A stretch of DNA of 64,000 bases from Pedobacter nototheniae (lineage in GTDB: Bacteria > Bacteroidota > Bacteroidia > Sphingobacteriales > Sphingobacteriaceae): positions 62,001 through 126,000 of the forward strand of contig NZ_RQRS01000007.1 of the NCBI RefSeq assembly GCF_004335085.1, written 5' to 3'. Position 1 is the first letter of the stretch, and every line of letters begins with the position of its first letter. Below, in pieces: positions 8,469 to 17,715 of the stretch. The notes beneath the pieces were generated by a model that did not search any database, had not been told where the DNA came from, and saw nothing but the letters and a program-made list of their open reading frames with translations. The translations under genes and the position numbers were made by a program.

Positions 8469-10064
8469 ATGAAACGTTTCTCCAAACTTATCCAGCAGCT
8501 CGAACTTAGCAATAAAACCAATGATAAAATTGCTGCCTTGGTTAATTATTTTAATTATGCTGATGATAAAGATAAGGTTTGGGTAATTGCATTATTCACT
8601 GGAAAAAAACCTAAACGACCAATAAAATCATCTTTATTAAAGTATTGGGCTATTGAAATAACTCAAACTCCAGAATGGTTGTTTACAGAAAGTTATTCAA
8701 ATGTTGGAGATTTAAGCGAAACTATTGCTTTATTATTGCCCCCAGCCGAGTACACTTCTGATTTTCAACTACATAAATGGATAGAAGATCTTCATGATCT
8801 TGAAGGTAAGAACGACGAAACTAAAAAAGAATTTATATTATCTGCCTGGAATAATCTCGAAACGCAGGAACGTTTTATCTTCAATAAGTTAATTTCAGGA
8901 AACTTTAGAATTGGTGTATCTAATAAAATGCTGGTAAACGCTTTAGCTAAACAAAGCAATTTGGATAGCGCTCAAATTATGCATAGCATTATGGGCAAAT
9001 GGGATCCATATGCCATTACTTTTAACGAACTTATTAACGGTGTTCATGTAAATACTGATAATTCATGGCCCTACCCTTTTTGCCTCGCGTATGCTTTGGA
9101 ACAGGAACCTGAAAACCTTGGAGAAATAACCGATTGGCAGGCAGAATGGAAATGGGATGGAATTAGAGGGCAAATTGTAAAGCGGAACGGGGAATTGTTT
9201 ATTTGGTCTAGAGGTGAAGAATTGGTAACAGAACAATTTCCTGAATTACATTTTTTACAAGATGTTTTACCCGATGGTATCGTATTAGATGGCGAAATAC
9301 TTGCAGTACAAAATAAACAAGTTTTATCCTTTAGTACTTTACAGCAACGTTTAAATAGAAAAACAATAAATAAAAAGCAATTGGAAGATGCTCCAATAGG
9401 GTTCTTTGTTTACGACTTATTAGAGTTTGAAACTAAAGATTTTAGAGATACGCCTTTAAAAATAAGAAGAAAAAGATTAGAAGAAATTATACAAAAGTTA
9501 AATCCAGATTCACCTGTTTTACTTTCTGAAGTGATTCATTGTAAAAGCTGGGAAGAATTAGCAGAATTAAGGCAAACCTCACGATCAATTAATAGTGAAG
9601 GGATTATGCTTAAAAAATTAGATTCCAATTATCACAGTGGTCGTAAACGTGGTGATTGGTGGAAATGGAAAATTAATCCCTACACTGTTGATGCTGTTAT
9701 GATTTATGCACAAAAAGGTAGTGGAAGAAGAGCTAATTTCTTTACTGATTATACCTTCGCTGTGCGGGATGGAGAAAACTTAGTAACTATTGCTAAAGCT
9801 TATTCTGGCTTAACAGATAAAGAAATTAAAGAAGTAAATTCCTTTGTAACTAAAAATGCAATTGAAAAATTTGGCCCAGTAAGAACAGTAAAACCTGAAC
9901 TGGTTTTTGAAATTGCCTTTGAGGGTATTGCAGAAAGTAAAAGACATAAAGCTGGATTGGCTTTACGTTTCCCACGAATATTAAGGTGGCGAAAAGATAA
10001 AAAAGCTGATGAAATTAATACTCTAGAGGATTTACAACAGCTTTTAAAATCTACAATGCTTTAA
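8469..10064 (+). CDS. ATP-dependent DNA ligase of the ligase-associated repair system
   Basis: This 531-residue ligase seals nicks in DNA using ATP. An N-terminal DNA-binding domain (about 1-200, with NKLISGNFRIGVS) precedes the adenylation domain. Motif I is EWKWDGIRG with the AMP-accepting Lys228. Later motifs include DGEIL (about 275), SEGIMLKK (about 377) and WWKWK (about 397). An OB-fold domain ends with LRFPRILRWRKDKK. It lacks the primase and nuclease domains of full LigD, as expected for this family. It is coupled to the exonuclease upstream. Its stop overlaps the stop of the opposite-strand beta-barrel gene by 4 bases. The genome should also encode NAD-dependent LigA for replication. 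Confidence 0.92.
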   Translation: MKRFSKLIQQLELSNKTNDKIAALVNYFNYADDKDKVWVIALFTGKKPKRPIKSSLLKYWAIEITQTPEWLFTESYSNVGDLSETIALLLPPAEYTSDFQLHKWIEDLHDLEGKNDETKKEFILSAWNNLETQERFIFNKLISGNFRIGVSNKMLVNALAKQSNLDSAQIMHSIMGKWDPYAITFNELINGVHVNTDNSWPYPFCLAYALEQEPENLGEITDWQAEWKWDGIRGQIVKRNGELFIWSRGEELVTEQFPELHFLQDVLPDGIVLDGEILAVQNKQVLSFSTLQQRLNRKTINKKQLEDAPIGFFVYDLLEFETKDFRDTPLKIRRKRLEEIIQKLNPDSPVLLSEVIHCKSWEELAELRQTSRSINSEGIMLKKLDSNYHSGRKRGDWWKWKINPYTVDAVMIYAQKGSGRRANFFTDYTFAVRDGENLVTIAKAYSGLTDKEIKEVNSFVTKNAIEKFGPVRTVKPELVFEIAFEGIAESKRHKAGLALRFPRILRWRKDKKADEINTLEDLQQLLKSTML

Positions 10065-10774
10065 AAACTTAGCGCCAAGCCTACACCAACATCTATAGTG
10101 CCGATATTTTGTTGAGAATTTGTTTTAGTATCAGACGATGGGTTTAGAACCACATCCTTAAAGTTTGGATTAGAACCACTATAATCGCCATGAAATTTCA
10201 ATGTTAGATTGTTTCCCAATCCATAATTTAAACCAATACCTAATAAATAGGCAAAAGAAGTAGCTGAAATTGATTCTTGGTTTCCTTCAAAGCTGCCAAA
10301 TCCTGGAATATTACCTCTTATTTTTAAGGATGGAGTTGAAGTACTTTGTACACCAATTGCTCCTTTTAGTTCAAAAACAAAGTTTTTACTATCATTAAGA
10401 GAAAATCCTTGAAAAAGTCCTACCAGTAATCCACCGCTTTTCCATGTGCCAGCCTCGTATGATAAACTTCCTCCAGAACCATCAGGAAGTGAATAACCAT
10501 TCTTTAAACTTTGACTATCCACACCATGAATACTCCCCCTTAAAATGGCGATTGCTCCAAAATTATCCGAGAATTTATACCCATAATTGATATTTAGAAA
10601 ACCTCCTATTGATGCTAATCCAGAATTTACATCATATGCATTTTTATTAGCAAAATCACCAACTGGAAAACTTGGTCCTACAGAAATACCAATAAAAGAT
10701 TTTTGATTGCTTGTTTGCGCAGATAGATTAAGAACGCCAAATAAGGCGCATAGAAAAAATACTGTTTTTTTCAT
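10061..10774 (-). CDS. Outer-membrane beta-barrel (porin-like) protein
   Basis: This 237-residue protein has a signal peptide (MKKTVFFLCALFGVLNLSAQ) and about eight to ten predicted amphipathic strands. It ends in VGVGLALSF, with the C-terminal phenylalanine of barrel proteins. Segments such as FIGISVGPSFPVGDF and LGIGLNYGLGNNLTLKFHGDYSG resemble OmpX/OmpW-like porin families of Bacteroidota. It lies on the opposite strand between the ligase and helicase genes, splitting the repair cluster. It is probably an unrelated insertion. Its ligand and function are unknown. Confidence 0.85.
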   Translation of the reverse strand: MKKTVFFLCALFGVLNLSAQTSNQKSFIGISVGPSFPVGDFANKNAYDVNSGLASIGGFLNINYGYKFSDNFGAIAILRGSIHGVDSQSLKNGYSLPDGSGGSLSYEAGTWKSGGLLVGLFQGFSLNDSKNFVFELKGAIGVQSTSTPSLKIRGNIPGFGSFEGNQESISATSFAYLLGIGLNYGLGNNLTLKFHGDYSGSNPNFKDVVLNPSSDTKTNSQQNIGTIDVGVGLALSF

Positions 10775-10869
10775 TACTGAGAGATTAATTAGTTCGGAAC
10801 GATTACAGCACTAAAGTAATAACAGATTATCATTAAACAAAATCGTACAAAGTTTTTGTTTCTTTATTA

Positions 10870-10899
10870 GTAAGAATATTCACACAAAATTATTCTTAC
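10870..10899. repeat. Inverted repeat in the divergent promoter region of the Lhr-like helicase
   Basis: Perfect 9-bp arms, GTAAGAATA (10870-10878) and TATTCTTAC (10891-10899), are separated by 12 bases. They lie 18 bases before the helicase start codon and 96 bases before the barrel-protein start. It is either an operator or a small RNA hairpin. It has no T run, so it is not a terminator. Confidence 0.45.
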
Positions 10900-10916
10900 A
10901 ATGTTATAAAAGGAAT

Positions 10917-13394
10917 ATGGATCAAACCAAAACCAAAGGTTATAAAAAAGTAAAGCAATGGCTGAAATCAAATCGCCGAAAGCCTTTTCAATTTCAGGAA
11001 GATGCCTGGCAATATTACCTTAATGGCTATAGCGGCTTGGTTAATGCACCTACTGGCTTTGGAAAAACTTTTTCATTATTTTTAGCAGTTGTAATTGAAG
11101 CTTTAAATGATTCTTCAGCAAAGAACAAAAAAGCAAAAGACCGTTTACAATTAATTTGGATTACCCCACTCCGCTCGCTTGCCAAAGATATAGCAAGAGC
11201 AATGCGTGAAACCTTACTTGAGCTTGAATTAGACTGGCATGTTGGCGTGAGAAATGGCGATACATCACAAGCTGAAAAATTACAACAGAAGAAATCCATG
11301 CCCGAAATTTTGCTGATAACACCAGAAAGTTTACACTTATTATTGGCACAAAAAGGTTCTTCAACTTTATTTAAAAATTTAAAATGTATTGTTGCCGATG
11401 AATGGCATGAGCTTTTAGGTAGTAAACGCGGTGTATTAGTAGAACTTGCAGTATCGAGAATAAAAGGACTGCAAAAGCTAGAAAAAAATCAATATTTGAG
11501 GGTTTGGGGAATTTCTGCTACCATTGGAAATATAGATGAAGCCTTGGATGTTTTGGAACCTAATCAAACATCAAAGCGAATTATTGTTAAAGCAGACCTT
11601 GAAAAAAAGATAATAATTAAATCGATTCTACCTGATGATATAGAAACTCTACCCTGGGCAGGACATTTGGGTTTAAAGCTAGCGTACAAACTTTTACCAA
11701 TTATTGAGAAAAGTAAAACGACCTTAATTTTTATTAATACCCGTGGACAGTCAGAAATGTGGTATCAGCATCTGCTCAATCTGGAGCCAGAATTGGCTGG
11801 GAGAATAGCCATTCATCACGGATCTATTGATTTTGAACTTAGAAATTGGATTGAAGATGCCTTGCACACCGGACAGCTAAAAGCGGTGATAGCCACATCG
11901 TCTTTAGATTTAGGGGTAGATTTTAAACCAGTCGACACGGTTGTCCAAGTTGGATCTCCAAAAGGTGTAGCTCGCTTTTTACAGCGTGCAGGCCGTTCAG
12001 GGCATTCACCCAACGAAACCTCTAAAATTTATTTCCTCCCTACTCACGCTTTAGAGTTGGTTGAAGCAGCAGCGATTAAAGAAGCTGCAAAAAATAACAA
12101 TATCGAAAGCCGGGAGCCTTTTATTATGGTTTTTGATACTCTAATTCAGTATTTGGTTACTTTGGCCATTGGCGATGGTTTTGATGATAAAACAATTTAT
12201 GAGGAAGTTAAAAACACCCATGCTTTCAAATTAATCTTACCTGAAGAATGGAATTGGGTTATGCAATTTATTACCCATGGTGGCGATAGTTTAAGTGCTT
12301 ATAATGAATTTAAAAAGGTTACCAAAGATGAAGATGGCCTTTGGAAGGTAAAAAGTAGAATGCTTGCTATGCGCCATCGCCTACATATTGGCACAATTGT
12401 AAGTGATGCCATGCTTAAAGTTAAATTTCTTTCGGGCGGCTATGTGGGGATGGTTGAAGAATATTTTGTAACTCGATTAAAAGCTGGGGATAATTTTAGG
12501 TTAGCTGGTCGTGTATTGGAATTTATCCACGTTAAAGATATGACTGTTATTGTTCGAAATAGCAAGCAAAAAAATGCCATTTCTCCCAGTTGGAACGGTG
12601 GTCGCTTACCTTTATCATCAAATTTAGGTTCCGTACTACGGAAAAAGTATAACGAAGCCCTTGATAAAAACCACGAAGATGAGGAGTTGGATGTTGTATA
12701 TCCTTTATTTCTGTTGCAGGAAAAACGTTCGCACGTACCTAGAAACGATGAATTACTAATTGAATTGATAAATAATAAAGAAGGATTTCATCTTTTTGCA
12801 TACCCATTTGAAGGCCGTTTAGTACATGAGGTTTTGGCTGCACTTGTAGCCTATCGTTTGAGTAAACTATTGCCAATCAGCTTTTCAATTGCCATGAATG
12901 ATTATGGATTTGAATTACTAAGCGAAACAGAAATTCCTATGGATGAATCTATTGCTTATGAGGTTTTTTCGCCAAAAAATTTAACAGAAGATATAACCTT
13001 GAGCATAAATTCGACAGAAATGGCAAGAAGAAAATTTAGGGATATTGCTTGTATTTCAGGTTTGGTTTTTCAAGGTTACCCTGGCAAATATGTTGCTAAT
13101 AAACATTTGCAGTCATCTGCGGGTTTGTTTTTCAATGTATTTAGTGATTATGACAAACATAATTTACTTTTGCGACAGGCTTACGACGAAGTATTTTATC
13201 AGCAATTGGAAGAGCCAAGATTAGCGGCAGCTTTACAAAGAATCCAGGAGGGAATTATTGTAATAACAAATCCTAAAAGCTTTACGCCACTCTCCTTTCC
13301 TATAAAAGTAGATAGCTTAAGAGAAAACATGAGCTCGGAAGAATTAGAACAAAGAATTGCCAGAATGAAAGCTGAATCTGAAAAAATTAAATAA
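10917..13394 (+). CDS. Ligase-associated DNA damage response DEXH-box helicase (Lhr-like)
   Basis: This 825-residue superfamily 2 helicase belongs to the short Lhr subfamily found with the bacterial ATP-dependent ligase. Walker A is NAPTGFGKT with Lys50. Motif II is DEWH (about 161-164, in VADEWHELLGSKRG), the variant usual in this subfamily. ISATIGN is motif III. Motifs V-VI are ATSSLDLGVDF and QRAGRSGH (about 365). The C-terminal half (about 440-825) is the Lhr winged-helix/DUF4145-like region. A good AAAAGGA lies just before ATG 10917. It runs 6 bases into the PdeM gene. Together with exonuclease, ligase and PdeM it is expected to repair damaged DNA, as shown for related clusters. Confidence 0.93.
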   Translation: MDQTKTKGYKKVKQWLKSNRRKPFQFQEDAWQYYLNGYSGLVNAPTGFGKTFSLFLAVVIEALNDSSAKNKKAKDRLQLIWITPLRSLAKDIARAMRETLLELELDWHVGVRNGDTSQAEKLQQKKSMPEILLITPESLHLLLAQKGSSTLFKNLKCIVADEWHELLGSKRGVLVELAVSRIKGLQKLEKNQYLRVWGISATIGNIDEALDVLEPNQTSKRIIVKADLEKKIIIKSILPDDIETLPWAGHLGLKLAYKLLPIIEKSKTTLIFINTRGQSEMWYQHLLNLEPELAGRIAIHHGSIDFELRNWIEDALHTGQLKAVIATSSLDLGVDFKPVDTVVQVGSPKGVARFLQRAGRSGHSPNETSKIYFLPTHALELVEAAAIKEAAKNNNIESREPFIMVFDTLIQYLVTLAIGDGFDDKTIYEEVKNTHAFKLILPEEWNWVMQFITHGGDSLSAYNEFKKVTKDEDGLWKVKSRMLAMRHRLHIGTIVSDAMLKVKFLSGGYVGMVEEYFVTRLKAGDNFRLAGRVLEFIHVKDMTVIVRNSKQKNAISPSWNGGRLPLSSNLGSVLRKKYNEALDKNHEDEELDVVYPLFLLQEKRSHVPRNDELLIELINNKEGFHLFAYPFEGRLVHEVLAALVAYRLSKLLPISFSIAMNDYGFELLSETEIPMDESIAYEVFSPKNLTEDITLSINSTEMARRKFRDIACISGLVFQGYPGKYVANKHLQSSAGLFFNVFSDYDKHNLLLRQAYDEVFYQQLEEPRLAAALQRIQEGIIVITNPKSFTPLSFPIKVDSLRENMSSEELEQRIARMKAESEKIK

Positions 13395-13400
13395 ATAAGA

Positions 13401-14039
13401 ATGACGATAACGTGCCAGGGAGAAGAACTGATTTTAGATAAAGAGCGTGCTTTATATTTACCCAAATACCAACTTTTAGCTATTAGCGATTTGCATTTAG
13501 GCAAATCTGCACATTTCCGTCAGGCTGGATTACAAGTTCCTTCTACAATTTCTAACACTGATTTACAAAGATTAGGCACATTGATTGAGAAATATAAACC
13601 CACAACATTATTAACAAATGGAGATATGTTTCATCATGGCTTAAACACGGATATAGACAATTTTTATGATTGGAAAAAGCAATATCAAAATCTAAAATTT
13701 CTGCTTGTTAAAGGAAATCATGATAAACTATCCACAAATAATTACGCTGATTTAGGGATTGAAATTCATGAACCAAGTTTTTGTTTAGGCCCTTTTTGCT
13801 TTATTCATGATGTGCCAAAACACACAAGTGAAGAACTTTATTCTATTACAGGTCATGTTCATCCAGGAGTTTCTATTATTGGAAAGGCTAAACAGCGATT
13901 AAAATTCCCATGCTTTTACTTTGGAAATAAACATGCAATACTACCTGCTTTCAGCTTATTTACAGGGCTTTACAGCGTTAAACCTAAAGTAAATGAACGC
14001 ATTTTTGCTGTAACTCCAGATAAAGTTATAGAAGTATAA
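13401..14039 (+). CDS. pdeM: Ligase-associated DNA damage response endonuclease PdeM
   Basis: This 212-residue calcineurin-like metallophosphoesterase has all metal-binding motifs: D30-L-H32 (ISDLHLGKSAHFRQ), GDMFHH (about 75), KGNHDK (about 110) and GHVHPG (about 153). The family is known as the nuclease partner of the ligase-associated helicase. It starts 6 bases after the helicase stop, which indicates translational coupling. It converges on the thioredoxin gene with one base between the stop codons, so no terminator separates them. Confidence 0.9.
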   Translation: MTITCQGEELILDKERALYLPKYQLLAISDLHLGKSAHFRQAGLQVPSTISNTDLQRLGTLIEKYKPTTLLTNGDMFHHGLNTDIDNFYDWKKQYQNLKFLLVKGNHDKLSTNNYADLGIEIHEPSFCLGPFCFIHDVPKHTSEELYSITGHVHPGVSIIGKAKQRLKFPCFYFGNKHAILPAFSLFTGLYSVKPKVNERIFAVTPDKVIEV

Positions 14040-14040
14040 T

Positions 14041-14337
14041 TTATTGGTGTATATCTATAATTTGTTTTAGTTGGGAGGTTTGTACAACGCCACTTTGACG
14101 CCATACGGCTTTACCTTGTTTAAATAGAATTAAAGTTGGTACACTCTGAACGTTGTAAGCACTTGCAGCAGATTGATTTTTATCTATATCAACCTTAATA
14201 ATGGATGCACTATCTCCAATCTGCGATTTCAATTGTTCCAATATTGGTTTCATCATTTTGCATGGCCCACACCATTCAGCAAAAAAATCAACCAGCACTG
14301 GCTTATCGCCATTTATTAAATCAGAAAATTTAGACAT
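14041..14337 (-). CDS. trxA: Thioredoxin
   Basis: This 98-residue cytoplasmic thioredoxin has the active site W22-C23-G-P-C26 ([14 protein letters not shown]) and the cis-proline loop SVPTL (about 73-77). It is a single-domain protein without a signal peptide, so it acts as a general disulfide reductase. It lies 38 bases downstream of the ferritin-like gene on the same strand. That may be chance, or may reflect a shared role in oxidative stress. Confidence 0.93.
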   Translation of the reverse strand: MSKFSDLINGDKPVLVDFFAEWCGPCKMMKPILEQLKSQIGDSASIIKVDIDKNQSAASAYNVQSVPTLILFKQGKAVWRQSGVVQTSQLKQIIDIHQ

Positions 14338-14375
14338 GATTTTAGTGTTTATCTTTAAACAAACAAATTTATCTT

Positions 14376-14999
14376 TTAGTTTGCTAAGGCAGTTACAGGC
14401 AGCTCTGCATTTAGTGCCTCAACCCAATTTTTAAAAAGCTTTTGTTCAATTTTAATAACTTCCGCTGCATGATGTTCCCAATCTGAAGAAAATTCAATTA
14501 ATTGGTTCATCATTTCCTCTAAATGCCCCTCTTCTTCTAATATAATCGATTTTACGTTTACCTTGCTTTTGGTTTCGTCAAGAATCGCTTGATAAATTGG
14601 ATATAATTCATCTGCTCGAACTTCAATAGCATAGGTTACAAAAAGATAAGCCGCAAACTTTAAATCATAACCTGAGAGATTAAATTCTAATTTTAAATAT
14701 CTGCAAACTGCAATATCCAAAGCATGTAAATAGAATTTAGTGTGATTTGGAGAAAGTAATTCTGAATTTTTATAAGTTTTACAAATTGAATCATCAATTT
14801 TAGCAATTTGCTTCTTTAAATAGTAAGCGTGACGATGTTCTTCTGCAGCATGCTTTAAAATAATAAGATTTACATTTTCCTTATGCTCTGATGCTGAAAT
14901 CTTTTTTGCACCTGCATTTTCCATATAGGATAAGGTATTTAACCATTTAGCATGCAATGTATTATCAGCAACTATTTTCTTTAAACTTAAATTAAGCAT
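14376..14999 (-). CDS. Ferritin-like di-iron protein of unknown function
   Basis: This 207-residue, almost all-helical protein has four iron-ligand-like segments in the ferritin-like order: E27 (SYMENAG), E53-E54-H55-R-H57 (HAAEEHRH), E-V-R-A-D-E ([11 protein letters not shown], about 134-142) and E-E-G-H ([11 protein letters not shown], about 162-170). This suggests a four-helix carboxylate-bridged di-iron protein, either an oxygenase or a peroxide-handling protein; no named family is certain. I start it at ATG 14999. A longer reading from TTG 15017 would begin inside the terminator hairpin of the neighbouring region, which is unlikely. Thioredoxin lies directly downstream and might be its reductant. 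Confidence 0.68.
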   Translation of the reverse strand: MLNLSLKKIVADNTLHAKWLNTLSYMENAGAKKISASEHKENVNLIILKHAAEEHRHAYYLKKQIAKIDDSICKTYKNSELLSPNHTKFYLHALDIAVCRYLKLEFNLSGYDLKFAAYLFVTYAIEVRADELYPIYQAILDETKSKVNVKSIILEEEGHLEEMMNQLIEFSSDWEHHAAEVIKIEQKLFKNWVEALNAELPVTALAN

Positions 15000-15015
15000 C
15001 TTCTTATAATTAGGC

Positions 15016-15053
15016 AAAAAAGAAGTCCATTAAAACATAATGGACTTCTTTTT
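15016..15053 (-). terminator. Terminator after the E2 gene
   Basis: A perfect stem, AAAAAGAAGTCCATT and its complement, has a loop of about 7 bases and T runs on both strands. It lies between the E2 stop (15059) and the ferritin-like start. In the minus direction it ends the E2 transcript, so the ferritin-like gene needs its own promoter. Confidence 0.88.
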
Positions 15054-15058
15054 TATTT

Positions 15059-16408
15059 TTAAATCTCTCTATTAAAATCCCAACCTTCCAGGTAATCTGC
15101 CACACGGCGAACAAACATGCCACCTAATGAACCATCCACTACCCTATGATCGTAAGATAACGACAGAAACATCATATGTCTGATGGCAATAACATCGCCA
15201 TGCTCTGTTTCTAAAACTGCTGGTTTCTTTTTAATAGCCCCTACAGCTAAAATAGCTACCTGTGGTTGGTTAATAATTGGCGTACCCATTACATTACCAA
15301 ATGTACCAACATTGGTTAGGGTAAATGTACCACCTTGAGTTTCGTCTGGTTTTAATTTGGAAATTCTTGCTCTAACTGCTAAATCATTAACCGCTTTAGT
15401 TAAGCCAACTAAATTAAGTTGATCGGCATTTTTAATTACCGGAACAATTAAGTTTCCACTTGGTAAAGCAGCCGCCATACCAATATTTATATCACGTTTT
15501 TTAATAATTTGAGTTCCGTTAACCGAAACATTAATCATTGGAAAATCTTTTATTGCTTTTGCAACTGCTTCAACAAAAATTGGTGTAAAGGTTATTTTCT
15601 CATTTTCACGTTTTTCGAAGCTATTCTTCACTTTATTGCGCCATAAAACCATGTTAGTTACATCAGCTTCAACAAATGAGGTTACGTGTGGTGAAGTTGT
15701 TTTACTCATTACCATATGATCGGCAATAAGTTTACGCATTCTATCCATCTCTATAATTTCATCACCGCCGCTTACGCTTGTTGTTGATGTTTTACTTGCA
15801 GCTGGTGCTGATGATTGAGGCTGAGTTGCTTGAACTTTATTTTCTGAAGTTACTGCAGTTTCTTGTTTTGGTGCCACTACAGCTGATTTTTCTCCAGTTT
15901 TACTATTAATATAATTTAGTAAATCATCTTTATTTAAACGACCATCGGCGCCCGAACCCTTTATACTATCTAATTCTTCAATAGAAATATTTTCCTGTGC
16001 GGCAATATTTTTAACCAAAGGAGAATAAAAACGTTCTGATGAATTAAAATCTACTGTGCTTTTTGCAGTGGTTAACTGATCTACGCCAGGAATTGATGCT
16101 TCTGGTTCTGTTTCTTTTATTGGAGCCGGTGCAGCTGCTGCTAGCTCAGTTGTAGAATCGTTTCCACCTTCAGTTTCTATAATTGCGATTACATCGCCCA
16201 CTTGCGCAACTTCATCTTCCTTAAATAACTGCTTTACCAATTTACCAGCTACAGGAGAAGGTACTTCAGAATCAACTTTATCAGTTGCAATTTCTAAAAC
16301 GGTATCGTCTAAATCAATCGTATCTCCAGGTTGTTTCACCCATTTAATCACTGTTGCTTCAGCAACGCTTTCACCCATTTTTGGTAACAATAGTTCGTAT
16401 TGAGCCAT
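15059..16408 (-). CDS. 2-oxoacid dehydrogenase E2 component (dihydrolipoamide acyltransferase)
   Basis: This 449-residue protein is the acyltransferase core of a 2-oxoacid dehydrogenase complex. It has one N-terminal lipoyl domain with the modified Lys44 (EIATDKVDSE), an Ala/Pro/Ser/Thr linker, an E3/E1-binding domain (about 130-168, SPLVKNIAAQ..GSGADGRLNKDDL) and a second linker. The catalytic domain (about 215-449) has the active-site His421 and Asp425 in DHRVVDG. One lipoyl domain and this N terminus fit the branched-chain or acetoin type better than PdhC, but the substrate cannot be settled. E1 and E3 genes are not adjacent. A TATTTTTG -7 element lies at 16443-16450 on the minus strand. 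Confidence 0.9.
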   Translation of the reverse strand: MAQYELLLPKMGESVAEATVIKWVKQPGDTIDLDDTVLEIATDKVDSEVPSPVAGKLVKQLFKEDEVAQVGDVIAIIETEGGNDSTTELAAAAPAPIKETEPEASIPGVDQLTTAKSTVDFNSSERFYSPLVKNIAAQENISIEELDSIKGSGADGRLNKDDLLNYINSKTGEKSAVVAPKQETAVTSENKVQATQPQSSAPAASKTSTTSVSGGDEIIEMDRMRKLIADHMVMSKTTSPHVTSFVEADVTNMVLWRNKVKNSFEKRENEKITFTPIFVEAVAKAIKDFPMINVSVNGTQIIKKRDINIGMAAALPSGNLIVPVIKNADQLNLVGLTKAVNDLAVRARISKLKPDETQGGTFTLTNVGTFGNVMGTPIINQPQVAILAVGAIKKKPAVLETEHGDVIAIRHMMFLSLSYDHRVVDGSLGGMFVRRVADYLEGWDFNREI

Positions 16409-16442
16409 ATTAATTACAGTAAGTTTTTATTTGGTAACGCGA

Positions 16443-16450
16443 CAAAAATA
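16443..16450 (-). promoter_or_regulatory. -7 promoter element for the E2 gene
   Basis: On the minus strand it reads TATTTTTG, an exact match to the Bacteroidota TAnnTTTG box, 34 bases before the E2 start codon and just downstream of the cinA stop. I do not see a clear TTTG -33 partner. Confidence 0.5.
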
Positions 16451-16469
16451 CAGATTTTTATTGTTTACA

Positions 16470-17711
16470 TTACGATTCTTTAAGAAGATTTAATAACATA
16501 GTTAGTGCGGATGCAGCTGATCGCTCTATGTTTTGCAAGCGTTTATTACTGAAATTAAACACTTTAGCTACTGTTTTTTGTTTGTTAGAAACTGCTATCC
16601 AAACCGTACCAACTGGCTTATCTTCTGTACCTCCATCTGGTCCGGCGATACCACTAACAGCGATAGAATAATCTGTTTTAAAATTATTTAATGCACCTTC
16701 AGCCATTTCTATAACCGTTTCTTCACTTACGGCACCATATTTTGTTAGTGTTGCTTCCTTTACACCCAAAACTGATTCCTTAAGTTCGTAAGCATAAGCT
16801 ACTGCTCCACCCCAATATACGGATGAACAGCCAGGATGTTGCGTAATTAAATGTGCAATATAGCCTCCAGTGCAGCTTTCAGCGGTAGATAAGGTTAGTT
16901 TTCTCTCTTTCATTATATTCAGTATCGCTTTTTCCAAAGCAATATCTTCATCAATAACAACATAACTTTTAACCTTGGCTATTATTCGCTGTGCATAAAC
17001 TTCAATTTCTGCCTTTAGCGAATCTTCATTTTCACCTTTGGCTGATAAACGTAATCGTACCTGACCTAATTTTGGTAAGTAGGCTAACTTTATATGTTTA
17101 GGTAAACTATCTTCTATTTCTTCAATTTCCTTTGCTAAAAAAGACTCGCCAATATTAGAAGTGAGAATGGTTTTATGTACAATTGATGGGAGTTTAAATC
17201 GCCCTTTAATTCTTGGCAAAATTTCATCATCCATTAAATACATCATTTCGTAAGGAACGCCAGGCATAGACACAAAAATCTTTCCGCGTTCTTCAAACCA
17301 CATACAAGGCGCTGTTCCGTTTTTATTTAAGATAACTTCGCAGCCATCAGGTACATCAGCCTGCTTAATGTTTACATCAAGCATTGGGCGATTAAATTTC
17401 TTGAAGATGGATTTTATGATCTCTAATGATTCAGAATCATTCCTAAAGCCCATATTAAAATACTTTGCCAAGGTTAGCTTGGTTATATCATCCTTAGTTG
17501 GACCTAAACCACCTGTAATTAGAATAATATCTGCTCTAGTTTCCGCTTGCGCCAAAGCATCTAAAATATGCTGCTCATCATCAGAAATTGAGGTAATTTG
17601 TTTTACAGAAACGCCAATTAAATTTAATTGCTTTGCCATCCAGGCAGAGTTTGTATCAACGATCTGTCCAATCAGAATTTCATCGCCTATGGTAATAATT
17701 TCAGCTAACAT
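16470..17711 (-). CDS. cinA: CinA family protein: nicotinamide-nucleotide amidase fused to a MoCF-like domain
   Basis: This 413-residue protein has two domains. The N-terminal MoCF/COG1058 domain (about 1-165, AEIITIGDEILIGQIVDTNS and TGGLGPTKDD) is linked to ADP-ribose or NAD breakdown-product pyrophosphatase activity. The C-terminal PncC domain (about 255-410, STAESCTGGYIAHLIT and SGIAGPDGG) deamidates nicotinamide mononucleotide in pyridine nucleotide recycling. The historical name competence/damage-inducible protein comes from co-transcription with recA elsewhere, and recA is not nearby here. It starts 4 bases after the stop of lptD, so the two are probably co-transcribed. Confidence 0.93.
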   Translation of the reverse strand: MLAEIITIGDEILIGQIVDTNSAWMAKQLNLIGVSVKQITSISDDEQHILDALAQAETRADIILITGGLGPTKDDITKLTLAKYFNMGFRNDSESLEIIKSIFKKFNRPMLDVNIKQADVPDGCEVILNKNGTAPCMWFEERGKIFVSMPGVPYEMMYLMDDEILPRIKGRFKLPSIVHKTILTSNIGESFLAKEIEEIEDSLPKHIKLAYLPKLGQVRLRLSAKGENEDSLKAEIEVYAQRIIAKVKSYVVIDEDIALEKAILNIMKERKLTLSTAESCTGGYIAHLITQHPGCSSVYWGGAVAYAYELKESVLGVKEATLTKYGAVSEETVIEMAEGALNNFKTDYSIAVSGIAGPDGGTEDKPVGTVWIAVSNKQKTVAKVFNFSNKRLQNIERSAASALTMLLNLLKES

Positions 17712-17715
17712 ATTT

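Noticed and set aside
15000..15017. TTG start at 15017 for the ferritin-like gene.
   Set aside because: It lies inside the terminator hairpin of the E2 gene. ATG 14999 gives the full conserved protein.
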